Below are positions 30,700 through 42,384 of a stretch of 64,000 nt of DNA, one piece after another (position 1 is the stretch's first letter; every line of letters begins with the position of its first letter). The stretch covers positions 43,435,526 through 43,499,525 of the forward strand of contig CM028335.1 in the NCBI GenBank assembly GCA_016647705.1, written 5' to 3'. The stretch comes from Eucommia ulmoides (lineage: Eukaryota > Streptophyta > Magnoliopsida > Garryales > Eucommiaceae). Below the pieces are notes generated by a model. It saw nothing but the letters and a program-made list of their open reading frames with translations. It had not been told where the DNA came from and searched no databases. A program made the position numbers and the translations under genes.

Positions 30700-31843
30700 A
30701 AAGCACGACCCTGGGTTAGAGGTTTACCGACCGATCCTCTACCACACCCCTAAACGCTGCTAGGGAAACACTACCCACACTGCTCACAAAAAGTGTAGGT
30801 GTAACAGCAGATTTCAGATAATTTAGAGATATATAGCTCAACTCATGACAACGGAAACATATTGGGCCTACCATGGGACAGTCCTTAGAGAAATGATCCC
30901 GTGATCCACATTAATAGCATACGGCTGTTCCGGCTCGGCTAACCGTCTGGCTCCTACCTTGTCTTTGCTAGCCGAAACTCTATCCAGATATATTCTACTG
31001 CCGCCTGGAGTATAATTGTCGTGGGCCTTGGCTCGCAACCAATTGATCGGCTGTTGGAACTCGAGAATACAATGGTCGAGGGCCAGGTCCTCGAGAGGTA
31101 CTACCTAAATATCTACTAGATGGATCGAACCTACTCTTCTTGTATTGTTCACGATTTTGAACGACTTCCTGAACATCCTTCTCTATTTACTTTGTCGTGT
31201 TGACCAGTTCTGCATAACTTTTGATCTACCTGCTAGTCAACCTGGAATGTAGATCTAGTCCTTCCTGGAATCTTCTACATCTTGCTTCTTCAATTTTCAC
31301 CAAATCAGGAGTAAATAGGGACAAGGCATCGAATTTGATTTCATACTGCAGAACGGTCATTTTTTTCTGTTTCAGTAATATGAACTCCTCCTCTATCTCG
31401 AATTGAAAGGATTCGAGAAAATATTTTTCATTAAATACCGCCATGAATTGATCCCAAGAAATCTCCTTGCTTGTAATTGAAATTAACCTCTTTATTTCCT
31501 CCCACCAATGTTCGGCCTCTCCTTTCAACTTGAAGGTGGCAAGAGAAAATCGATTATCATTAGTAATACTCATCTCCTCAAATACGTGCCCTTTGCTCCT
31601 CAACCAATTTTCAACATCTGTAGGGCTCGCAGTTCCTGTAAAAGCCGGAGGGTTCAATTCCTATAATTTCTTTAGGAGTAAAACCTAAGAAGTAGCAGTT
31701 TTGGTTTAGGCCTTCTGATATTCCATCATCTTTATCTGCTACACTATCAGTTGCGCAGCAGCTTGTAAAATTTGCTCAACGGCATCCAAGATTTCCTGCC
31801 CGATTCCTCTTTTTCTAGGGTCTAGAATTCCTAGTACTTTCAT
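30700..31843 (-). pseudogene. gag: Tek-1 gag pseudogene
   Basis: The likely start is the ATG at 31843 (MKVLGILDPRKRG). The capsid core lies in 31226-31657: FTGTASPTDVENWL, LKGEAEHWWEE and FNEKYFLES are typical gag features. A zinc knuckle of form C-x2-C-x4-H-x4-C is seen near 30925-30880 (CGSRDHFSKDC, with a stop inside its first C-x2-C). Stops occur at 31739, near 31700 and 31226. Confidence 0.87.
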
Positions 31844-32044
31844 TTTCACGCACCATAGGCAAGTCCTGAAATATAATTTAACAAATAAGAGGGCTAACAA
31901 TACAAGCAACAGTGTATGACGCAAATATATTATTTAATTTCATAAAATAACTACCACCCACGTGCCGAACCCACCTATGAACACCATATCTCATGGTCCA
32001 CTACTAACTAGACAACTTGGCACGTCTACAGAACTTATAACCTA

Positions 32045-32057
32045 AGCTCTGATACCA
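32045..32057 (-). promoter_or_regulatory. Tek-1 primer binding site, tRNA-iMet type
   Basis: On the minus strand TGGTATCAGAGCT, the classical initiator tRNA-Met complement, about five bases from the LTR end. Confidence 0.9.
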
Positions 32058-32062
32058 AAAAC

Positions 32063-34140
32063 TATTACACCCCTTCCCAGGCCCCCATCGCCAGAGGTCG
32101 GGCATGACGTCGACCTAATGTTACCTGACCAATCAACAAATACACACACACACACACACGCACTACTATAATTTTTTTTTCTAATAACATATTTACCCAC
32201 TTCAAAATTCAGGAATATACGTGTACCAACTATTCATAACAAAAGTACAAATCTACAACCCAAACTACCAAAAAGAAATTAAACCTTCCACGGATCACAC
32301 CAGTCCCGTAAATTCTCCAAAAATGACACCACCCTCTGACTCTACCTAGTGTCAGTAGTGGACTCGTCTCTAGCTACAGTAACTGAACCTAAATATTTTA
32401 TCGGTGTACTATCTTCGTAATATAAAACAATTTATGGATAAAGCATAGGTATCAAATAATATTTTTTGAACATAATATATATATAACTGCACCTGAGTCG
32501 GAATAATATTCCACAACTATCATTGCAATAAGATAATGTATTTAAACCAACCAATCAAATTATTATGATATATAATAAAATACTACACACATATTTCCTT
32601 ACTAGCCATAGTATTGTTTTACCTCACAATCGGGAGTTACAATGATACCGTAACCTATACAACTATTCCATCTAAGGTGGTAATCAGTGCCAGGGCCATT
32701 TAATATCTCCAATGGTAGGAGCAACCACCCTGCAGGACTGGCCTGATAGGTAACAACATATATCTACCCTACAGGACTTGCCTAATAGGTAACAACATAT
32801 ATCCATCCTGCAGGACTTTCTTAATAGGTAACAACATATATCCACATCTCATAGGACATGCCCTCTTGAAGAGAAGACAACTATGGCATAGTCAGATAAT
32901 AAAAACTAGTTTCCACTTTTAAAATTTACTTGATCCGCATAACGTTATAAAAGCGTTCATTTTAACAAACCTTTTCTTTTCACATTTTAATACGAAAACA
33001 TATGTTAACAATTTACATAAAAGACAATATACTCACCTCAATTTTTGTGCTACTAAATACTCTACTGTTGTAATGCAGGCGTGGTCGGCGTCGCTTGTGA
33101 ACCTAACAACGATAGGGCCTAAATTAAGAATTTATTTAAAATAACCCTAATATGCAATGCGTGACCCTAAAATGCACTGTTTTCCATTTCCAATTTTTTA
33201 TTTGTTTTTAATTATACGAAATTGTTTAACACCTAATTTCTTAAGTTAATATTAACTGTATAAAAATTATTATAACAATGACTACAAATTTTTTCTCAGT
33301 AATAATGTAATCTGCAGAAAAACATCAATCAACCGTTAAATTTTTTATTAGTTAACGAAATACTAAAAATTATCGTTTCGATAAAATTTACAAATTTTAT
33401 TTTAAAATGTATTCTTCACAAACTAGATATATCGATACCACTCTATTTCTTGAACGCACGTATATATTTTTAACATATAAATATACATGTGTACCTACTC
33501 GTACAAATAGTCCTATAAAATTAAACGTGATATATATTTCATTTTAGCAATATGTATATATATACATATAAATGAAGAAAGAAAAAAAATGTAAATTACC
33601 TGTTTCTGCCGAAGGTTTCTCTCTTATTTTTTTTATTTTTTATTTTTTTTTGTGAATGAAATTGTATATGTGTGTACAACACATACATATATATGAGAAA
33701 TGGTGATCACCACCGCCATTCAATTTTTCTTGTTTTAAACCTTGCCGTGTGTCTTAATCGCAACCCATATACAAAGTATATGGTTGGGATGGTTTCCTTC
33801 TCAAAGAAGGAAACCCATTTCAATTATATTATTATTTTTTATTTTATTTTATTATTTATTTATTTACTCTAATTATCCCTCTTAAAATAAATAAAATATT
33901 AATTATATCCCTAACTTTTTAAAATTATATTTTAAAATAACTATTAAACCCTAAACTTTTAAAATTCAAAATTAAAATTAATATATTAGCCCCTAAAATT
34001 TTAAAAATCACACTTTTAAATACCACAATAATCCCCTAAAATTTTAAAGTAAATATTAAATAGCACAATGCACCCTGTTATGTTTCTAAATGTTCAAAAA
34101 TGTAACTAGAAATATGCACGCGCAAGAACTAGGCTTTACA
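32063..34140 (-). repeat. Tek-1 5' LTR
   Basis: It starts (minus) TGTAAAGCC at 34140. The inner end near 32063 (CGACCTCTGGCGATGGGGGC side) fits the usual Tekay LTR end but the terminal bases are mutated, so the edge is approximate. It contains a 39-base minisatellite and an AC repeat (32142-32160). It is very AT-rich between 33150 and 33950. Confidence 0.8.
32728..32862. repeat. Minisatellite, about 3.5 copies of 39 bases
   Basis: Units start at 32728, 32767 and 32806 with a partial fourth at 32845. The core contains GCAGGACT and ATAGGTAACAACATATAT. It lies inside the Tek-1 LTR. Confidence 0.9.
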
Positions 34141-34186
34141 TGTGCTTCATGTGATCTTTGTTAGCTTAGTGTATTTGAGCTAAACT

Positions 34187-34199
34187 AGCTCTGATGCCA
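34187..34199 (-). promoter_or_regulatory. Cop-1 primer binding site, tRNA-Met type
   Basis: On the minus strand TGGCATCAGAGCT, one mismatch from the initiator tRNA-Met complement, just inside the Cop-1 LTR. The 46 bases to its left (34141-34186) are Cop-1 leader, interrupted by Tek-1. Confidence 0.75.
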
Positions 34200-34204
34200 A
34201 TTAT

Positions 34205-36540
34205 TGGCCTGGTGAGCTACCCAAGAGGGGGGTGAATTGAGTAGTAATAAATATTATCAAATAAATAATACTTAAAAATTGAAATAATTGATTTTAACCT
34301 AAATTAATTATTATCTCTATAGCAGCGGATAAAAGTTATAGACTAGGTGCATACCCAAACAACATCATATAAATAATTGAAAGCAAAACACCAAAATTTA
34401 TACTAGTTGACCAATCTACTCTTGGCCAATCCAGTCCCCCAAGCTCCACGGATAGTCGCACTCACTAATCACTATGATCTCTTTAATCAGGTAGGAACTA
34501 AACCCTTACAAAATGATTCTTTTTGCAAGCTTAGAATCAACCTTTACAATTCCTTTTCACAGGCTAAGGAATAACCCAATTTTTTTCCCAGGTTAAAGAT
34601 TAACTTAATTATTTTATACTTAGGCTAATAATTAAACTTCACAAAAACACTCCAAGTATCATTTTACCCAGTAAGGATTGAACTGTTACAAATTCACTCA
34701 ATATAATTCTAGTCAGGAAGAATTACCCCTATCTCTTTTCATGGGAAAAGAGTAACCTAATCTTTCTTATACTCTAGGCAAAAGTCAAACCTCAATCTCT
34801 TTACCAGAAGAGATTGAAACCAGCTACCCTGATTAGATACTCCAAATAGTATCTAATATGTACGCAACTCATCAATTACAAAATTGATAAGCTTTTTCCC
34901 ACTCGGAGCTTCTGCTACCCCAGATTAATTTGAACTCTCAATTAATGTTCTAAAACTAGTGATAGAAACAAAGTGAGAATTTCAAATTTTGATTTTAATA
35001 AGAACGGGTAGCACACAATTTAGTACGTAATCAAATTTTCATAAGAAATCGTTTTAAAATCTTTAATCAATTTAAAGTTCAAAAAAACGATTTCAAAGAT
35101 CAATATTCCAAGTAGTAAACAATAATATCAAATAACAATTAATAGCAAACACTTGGAATAATCTCACCAGGAATCCACCGAATTAATAAAGTGTGATAGC
35201 AATGAAACTCTAAACCGGTAGTAGCAATAATCCACAACAATTCTTCTCAAGAACACTTCTCAAGAATAATCTTAATATTCTCTCAATATGAATTCAGAAT
35301 AATTACTCTCAGAAAACTTAGGAACTGAATAGCTCTTTAAATTTGATTGATTGGGATTATTGGAATTTTAAAAGCGCAGGTTTATTTATTGGGAATTGAA
35401 ACAAGCCCTTCAACGGCTAGTTACCACATATCATAACAATTAATTGAACCTATAGACCTATTATATCATTATGACACAATCCTGGTTCAATTCACTCAAT
35501 TATATCTTTTAAAATATTCAATTTAGTCCTTCAAATATTTTCCCAAACTCAATCAGATAGAATAGAAAATATTAAATGCACCAATTTGAGAAATAATTAA
35601 ATTATATGAACCATATCTATAAGGATATCAAAATATCAATCACATATTTCAAATAACATCAAATTCCTAAGATATCTCTCTGATCTTAACCATAAAACGG
35701 CTAGTAATGGCTACTTTTTGGAAAAATCCACGAAATCCTCTAAACCTGAAACTAAACCATCGATTGACCGACCAATCACCACAGGTCGACCGATCAATTC
35801 AGGTTGTAGCCCAAGCCAAAAGTTCTAGCCCATTGGTCGACCGCTACTACTTGGTCTGTTGACCGAACGATTTAGAAAGTTCTCTAGGCCAAAATCCAAC
35901 TATGGTAGGTCGATCATTCCACTTTGATCTGTTGACCTAACGATTCAGAGAATTTCACCTTTGGTCACAGGTCAACCTAGTTGTCGACCGAACGATTCAG
36001 ATACCGAACTGTTTCCCAGCTCCTTCTCATCAGTTGACCGAACCGTGTTGGTCGGTTGACCGATCCTGCTGGAATTTCTTTTCCTTAATCAATTTTTAAC
36101 TCAACTCTTCAATATTTTTACCCCTTTAACCAATTTATTTTCTCGATTAACTTAATTGATACTTTAAATCAATTTTAATTTCTAATCTTTCTTAAATCAA
36201 TATTTCTTCTTTAATTTCATATAGGAGCAAATATGTTTTAACTAATTAGGATCCTATCAAAAACACACATAATCATAAAAATATTTTTGTGTCGTGTGTG
36301 ATCCTAATCGGGATACACTAAGAGTAAAAATTAACTTGAGTTGTTTTTTCTTAGATTCTTCAAAATCTCCGGTCTCTTAATGCTCTGTTTTTTATTAGTC
36401 TCTTGTATCCATAACCTTTTTCAATAATTTCTTCATTGTTAAAACGTCAATGAAACTTTATCACTGAAACACTTAATAAACTCATTAGTTCCACAAAAAA
36501 TATCAACATTTAACTATTCATCAAAATCTTGGGATCAACA
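34205..36540 (-). repeat. Cop-1 LTR, Copia (probably SIRE-like)
   Basis: The LTR of about 2.3 kb starts (minus) TGTTGATCCCAAGATTTTG at 36540. It ends near 34205, where CACCCCCCTCTTGGGTAGCT is a motif I recall from Copia LTRs in many plants. The PBS on its left makes it a 5' LTR. No Copia coding region is left in the window. Edges rest on the motif ends; no TSD could be found. It contains its own array of palindromic boxes. Confidence 0.65.
35757..36070 (-). repeat. Array of GGTCGACC-type boxes in the Cop-1 LTR
   Basis: At least nine boxes related to GGTCGACCGAACGATT or its complement lie in 310 bases, often as facing pairs (for example at 35763-35800, 35843-35875 and 36035-36068). The sequence is unrelated to the Athila boxes, but the position in U3 is comparable. 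Confidence 0.8.
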
Positions 36541-36667
36541 GGCATAATCTTAGCCTGGGAATATAGATTAGAAAATCCAATAGATGGACTCTTAGTAAAT
36601 TTGTAATCTGTGGACATGATTAAATGATCTGTTGACTTGAGCTCTCCAAAGGAGCTTCGGAGAGTAG
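36541..36667. other. Flank between Cop-1 and Ath-2
   Basis: 127 bases with no recognised feature. It ends in agtag, the left target site of Ath-2. Confidence 0.5.
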
Positions 36668-38193
36668 TGATAGGTGTAAAATACCTATCTAATTCTAAAC
36701 ACAATTTACCAGTTTTCGAGTATTTTATTGAAGTTTGAATATCTTTTTAGCTGTTTTTATTAGTCAGGAGTAGGGATGTAAACAATCGGCAAACCGAGCG
36801 AAATGGTGGAGAAAAGGGTAGCCAAAAAGATGAAAACAAATGAGGTTTCAAAGAACACCGCAATTTCGCCTACGCGAAGTATCCACTACCTAGGCGAAAA
36901 TTCATCAAAAAGTTGCACATGCTAAAAAGTTAAAATCCGTCTAGGCGAAATTTCCACCGCCTAGCCGAAAATGCATCAGAACGCTAGAAAAGCTGTACTA
37001 CTGTAAATCCGCCTAGGCGAAGTAGTTACCGCCTAGGTAGAATTCCGTCAGAAAGAAAGGGGCCTAACAAGTTAGTCCTCCGCCTAGGCAAAGAAACCAT
37101 CGCCGAGGAAGAATTCTAATAAACTTAAACTCCGCCTAGGTGAAGATTCTACCGCTTAGGCGGAATTCGCAGAACAACCCAAAATATCTGTTTAGATATT
37201 TTTGAACCCCTAGGCCTATATATACCCCTTTCCCATGTCTGAAACCAGTTGTTGAAGAACCCTAACCCTAGTAGAGAGATCTTAAGCTATATTTTGAAGA
37301 TCAAGAAGGAGGTTCATCATTCAGACAAAGAATGATCACTTGCGGATCGATCACTAGCGACAGTGAACCGTTTCACTTCCAGATTTGATCGTTTCTCTCT
37401 TGTTTTTATCCTTGTAATCACTTTTTCATATCTAAGAATGTTGAATCCATCTTATTTTGTATGGTATATAGCTAAGATCTTATAGTATTAGTTAAATGTT
37501 ACTTAGGTGTAGTTGAAATCATGTAATTGTTAAGTTGATTGAATTAATGTTACTTTAATGTGTCATTTGTCTATGTCCGATTGTGTTTACCATTATTCTT
37601 GATATTATGCTTGTATTGATAAACTAAGAATATGGAGTTTTACACTCGGGAGAGGTAACCTTGGATTCGGACTAGGGTAAATACAACGTGACGTTCTAAC
37701 GACCCGGGAGGGCATTTGAATGTATGCAATCCATGACGTTGGCTAAAGACTCACGCAACCTAGGGTCGTAAAGGTGTTGAAGGGGAATTCTTCATTGACA
37801 CGAAGTTGTGTAATTTCTCGTCTTACACTCGGAAGAGGTAGCGGAGGAGTTATTGATACAGAGATTGTTTAAATAGATAGAAAATCATTATAGCTAACTT
37901 AATGACTTCGATTATGCATTATGTGAAAAAAAATCAATACCTAAGTAATTAGTGTAATTAGAACTAACTTCATAGTTGTCGTTTATCATAGTATATTAAA
38001 TAGAAAACAAACAAAATTTGATTAGTCGAGATAATACGAAACTATCTAAATCGCAATACTCAACCGAATTACCTGCCAATCCCAGTAGAACGATATCCGA
38101 TCTTACAAGATCCATTATATTAAAACTAGACCTCGTATACTTGCGAGTAGTCAATTACCGCGAGGACGATGGTTGTGAATCCTCGCGCGTACA
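36668..38193 (+). repeat. Ath-2 5' LTR
   Basis: TGATAGGTG to GTACA. One 70-base array unit fewer than the 3' LTR. TATATATA at 37217-37224; a CCCTAACCCTAG motif near 37257. Confidence 0.93.
36862..37170 (+). repeat. U3 palindromic array, Ath-2 5' LTR (five units)
   Basis: Five units of paired CCGCCTAGGCGG-like boxes; the third unit of the 3' LTR is absent here. Confidence 0.9.
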
Positions 38194-38199
38194 AGTTTT

Positions 38200-38217
38200 T
38201 GGTGCCGTTGCCGGGGA
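38200..38217 (+). promoter_or_regulatory. Ath-2 primer binding site, tRNA-Asp type
   Basis: TGGTGCCGTTGCCGGGGA, one mismatch from the plant tRNA-Asp complement; the best preserved PBS of the family in this window. Confidence 0.93.
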
Positions 38218-38400
38218 ACGGCAATGTGTTTTTTAATTAAGTTGATATTGTGATCAAGTAGTTGAATGTTAATCACGATAATTCTTTTGCTTTTAAATTT
38301 CATTTAATTCATTTATTTATTTGATTTACCTATTTGATTTGAGTAGTGCATGCGGTGTAGTCAACATATTGCTAAACAAAAAGAGAAAAAAGCTATCGCT

Positions 38401-39990
38401 ATGGCCGGGGGACGAGAAAATGTTCCACAACCACCGAAGCCGAACGCACTTCAGCCTCCGGAGCAGGAGAGGCCACAATGAGTCCTTAGGGACTATTATC
38501 GGCCACTCATGTTGGATAACTATTTAAGGATCCGGAGGCAGCCGATCCTGGCAAATAACTTCGAATTGAAACCCGCCTTAATTAATATGGTTCAGCAAAA
38601 CCAGTATGGCAGGAATCTTCACGAAGACCCCAACGTCTACTTGGCAACCTTTCTCAAGATCTGTGACACTGTCAAGATAAATGGAATTGCTAAAGATGTC
38701 ATACGGTTAAGGTTATTTCTGTTTTCTTTACGAGATAGAGCAAGGGGTTGGTTTCAATCAATTCAACCTGGGAGCATTAATACTTGGGAGGACCTTGCAC
38801 AAAGGTTCCTCACTAAGTTCTTTCCACCTTCGAAGACTTCTCAACTCCGAGGCGAGATTGTGTAGTTTTGCGAGAGAGACTTTGAGCCGTTGTTTGAGAC
38901 ATGAGAGAGATTCAAGGACCTATTGAGAAGGTTCCTCCAACACGGGTATCAAGATTGGTTTCAAACCCAATTATTTTATAACGGGTTCGATGGCCAGAAT
39001 AGAATGATAGTTGATGCAGCCTCAGGGGGATCGTTGCTGTCCAAAACCCTTACCGAAAAAAATGCATTATTGGAAGAAATGGCGGCTAACAATTATCAAT
39101 GGCCGAATGAGAGGAACACAGGAAGACGGGTCTCTTCTATCCAAGAATCTGACTATATTACAACGTTATCGGCCCAAGTGTCCAAGCTCTCGGATTAATT
39201 GGTCGCCTTGTCTACAAAAGGAGCTTTGTCGAGTCTAAAGGGAGGAGATAGCAGCAAGTTGTTCTCAATCTGGATTGGATAACGAGTTCGAGGAATGCCA
39301 TTTTCTAAACAACCGTGCCAATGCTTTCAGGCTGGCTACCAACATTCTAACTCATTACAATCCTGGACTTCGTAACCATGAGAACTTATATGAGAACAAT
39401 CAGAACACTTTATGGCCACTTCCGGGTAATGGAAATCAAGCTTCGGGATATCCTATACAATCCAATTGTCAAATGCAACAACCACCAATGCACAATCCGA
39501 AAGTCAAGTTTGGATGAAGTTTTGGGTTCATTTATGAAGGAGACTCAGACTATGATGCGTGATACGCATAATCAGATAAACAAACATGAAACATGGACGG
39601 ACTCAATCAATACCACTTGTATAAACACTAATGCCACGATGAAGGCTTTAGAGACTCAAATCGCGCAGCTTGCTAGGTCCATTCAAGGGCAACAAAAAGG
39701 GAATGTTTCCAAGCAACACGGAAACCAACCCTTGGGAATGCAAGGCGATTAAGTTGAGGAGCGGAAGAGACTTGGAAGTGAGTAGGCCTATGGAAACCGA
39801 GCCGGAAGTGAGTCGTGAGTTTTCGCATGATGAACCAAGAACAAGTGCGGATGAGGAAGTTGAAGCAAAAACCGATGAAGGAAAGGAAAAGCCGAGTAAA
39901 GACTTGAATGGGGATAAAAACCAAGAGAAAGTCGAGGAGAGAAGAAGAGATGAAAGGGTGATACTGGGGTGAGTAACATTTTCAGAGAAT
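38401..39990 (+). pseudogene. gag: Ath-2 gag pseudogene
   Basis: The ATG at 38401 opens the frame MAGGRENVPQPPKPN. The capsid part 38509-38865 is open and contains ANNFELKPALINMVQQNQ and RGWFQSIQPGSINTWEDL. A TGA at 38479 stands where Ath-1 has CGA. TAG at 38863 and TGA at 38902 follow; the latter is shared with Ath-1. The distal part carries three single-base insertions (near 39235, 39500 and 39700) which together restore the original frame. The C-terminal coiled segment with LETQIAQLARSIQGQQKG is recognisable. A TGA near 39970 precedes protease. Confidence 0.88.
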
Positions 39991-42384
39991 CCACCGATTC
40001 TAGTAACCCTATTGCCAAATCCTCAAAGATTCCAAAAGAGGAAGTTGGATGCCTAATTTGAGAAATTTCTTGAAATCTTCAAGAAAATCCACATCAACAT
40101 ACCTTTTGTGGATACATTAGAACAAATGCCCAACTATGGAAAGTTCTTGAAGGACATCATGACAAAGAAGAGGAAGTTGGAGGATTACGAAACGATGAAG
40201 CTAACTGAGGAGTGTAGTGCAATACTACAAAGAAAGTTACCTACCAAATTGAAGGATCCCGGTAGTTTCACAATTCTGTGTACTATCGGGAAATCTCATT
40301 TTGATAAGGCACATTGTGATCTTGGGGCGAGTATTAATTTGATGCCTTCTTCCATTTATCGAAAGTTAGGACTTGGAAGTACAAAGCCGACAACGATCTC
40401 TCTTCAAATGGTGGATCATTTGTTAACCTATCCGAAAGGTATCATTCAGGATGTGCTAGTAAAGGTAGACAAATTCATATTTTTGGTGGATTTTGTTGCA
40501 ATTGAAATGGAAGAAGATGGAGAAATCCTGATCATCTTGGGAAGACCTTTCCTTGCAACGGGAAAGGCCTTGATTGATGTGCATAACGGAAATCTGACAT
40601 TAAGAGTCAATGATGAAGATATAAGATTCAACATTTTTAGAACTATGAACTTTCTGGATGAACCTCTCTATTGCAATCGAGTTGACGTTGTGGACTCTTG
40701 CGTGAGGGAGTTCTTTCTTGCAAATATGGAGATGGATTCGTTAGAGCATACACTCACCAATTCCTTATCTATGAGGGATCTTGGTGAGGAAGGCTCTACT
40801 ACGGAACTTGAGGTTGTATACTATGTGCTGACTTTGGATGCTCAATCTAAAGACGTAGAAGATCCTATTCATATGGCGAAGATTGAAGAAGTTGAAAACT
40901 CTCCCGAGGAATCAAATCTGCCTCGCGGTGGATTATTACTCAAGCAATTATCAGAACACCTTCGATATATCTTTTTGGGAGAGAATTTGACCGATTCGGT
41001 TATAATTTCATCAACTCTGACGGAAGAAGAGGAGAGTAAGTTGCTGAGAATCTTGAAGAGGCACCGATCCGCTTGTGCTTGGTTTATTTTGGATATCAAA
41101 GGAATTAACCCCTCAGTTTGCATGCATAAGATTTTGATGGAGGATGAGTTCAAACCCTTCTTTGAACATCAACGGCGGCTAAATTCCGCTATGAAAGAAG
41201 TGGTGAGAGTGGAGGTATTGAAGCTCTTGAATGTGGGAATTATATATGCTATATCCAATAGTGAGTGGGTTAGCCCAGTGCAAGTGGTGCTCAAGAAAAG
41301 AGGTATGACGGTAGTGAAGAATGATAAGGATGACCTTATTCCTACACGGACCATCACGGGATGGCATGTATGCATTGATTATAGAAGATTCAATAAGGCA
41401 ACGAGGAAGGATCATTTTTCTCTTTCTTTCATTGACCAAATGCTAGATCGATTAGCCGGATATGAGTACTATTGCTTTCTTGATGGCTATTCAGGTTACA
41501 ATCAAATAACCATTGCACTGGAAGACCAAGAGAAGACTACTTTCACATACCCGTATAGAACGTTTGCTTATCGACGTATGCCGTTTGGCCTTTGCAATGC
41601 ACCGGAAACTTTTCAACGGTGTATTATGGCGATATTTTCTGATATGGTGGAAGAGAAAATGGAAATTTTCATGGATAATTTCTCAGTCTTTGGGTCGTCC
41701 TTTGATCACTGTCTCTATAATCTGGCATTTGTTCTTGACTAATGTGAGGAGAAAAATTTGGTTCTATATTGGGAGAAATGTCACTTTATGGTTAAAGAGG
41801 GGATCATCTTAGGTCATCGGGTCTCTTCCAAAGGGTTTGAGGTGGATCGAGTAAATATTGAAATGATTGAGAAGCTTCCACCACCGATTAATGTGAAAGA
41901 AGTTCAAAGTTTATTGGGGCATGTCAGCTTTTACCGGTGCTTTATTAAGGACTTCTCGAAGACGGTGAAGCTGTTGTGTCACCTTCTTGAGAAAGATACC
42001 TTATTTGAATTCAATGAGGCTTGCATGGAGGCTTTCAAGGTGATAAAGGAAAAGTTGATGACGACTCCAATAATGGTCACTCCGGATTGGGAAATAACAT
42101 TTGAGATAATGTACGATACGAGTGACTATGCCGTTTGCGCGGTGGTAGGCCAACGGAAGGAGAAGATCTTCCTATCAATCTATTATTCAAGTAAGACATT
42201 GAATGATGCCCAAGAGAATTACACCACGACTGAGAAAGAAATGCTAGTGGTGGTCTTTGCTTGTGATAAGTTCCGGTCTTATATCATTGGGTCAAAAGTG
42301 ATTGTCTACACGAATCACGCAGCTATCCGGTACTTAATTGCAAAGAAAGATGCCAAGTCGAGATTGATAAGGTAGATTATTCTA
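39991..42384 (+). pseudogene. pol: Ath-2 protease, reverse transcriptase and RNase H pseudogene
   Basis: The longest open part of the element is 40108-41742. Protease has CDLGASINLMPSSIYRKL (near 40318-40371), with the usual active-site residues. RT has WVSPVQVVLKKRGMTVV, VCIDYRRFNKATR, DGYSGYNQITIA, RMPFGLCNAPETFQ and FMDNFSVFG (41668-41694), again with Asn for the second catalytic Asp, as in Ath-1. TAA at 41740 and TAG at 42373 interrupt. RNase H shows DTSDYAVCAVVGQRKEK and VYTNHAAIRYLI; in the latter Asn replaces the Asp seen in Ath-1. Confidence 0.9.

Larger units (their letters stand above)
27019..34140 (-). mobile_element. Tek-1, Tekay/Del-type chromovirus (degenerate)
   Basis: This minus-strand Ty3/gypsy element has a 5' LTR (about 32063-34140), an initiator tRNA-Met PBS, gag with a zinc knuckle, protease, RT, RNase H, integrase with a C-terminal chromodomain, and a polypurine tract. 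Its 3' LTR is cut to 206 bases by Tat-B. The chromodomain and PBS place it in the Tekay/Del group. Many stops and shifts show it is old. Left TSD is lost. Confidence 0.88.

Noticed and set aside
36510..36704. Minus-strand frame spanning the Cop-1 LTR end and the Ath-2 LTR start
   Set aside because: It crosses an element boundary created by a later insertion, so it cannot be a conserved gene.
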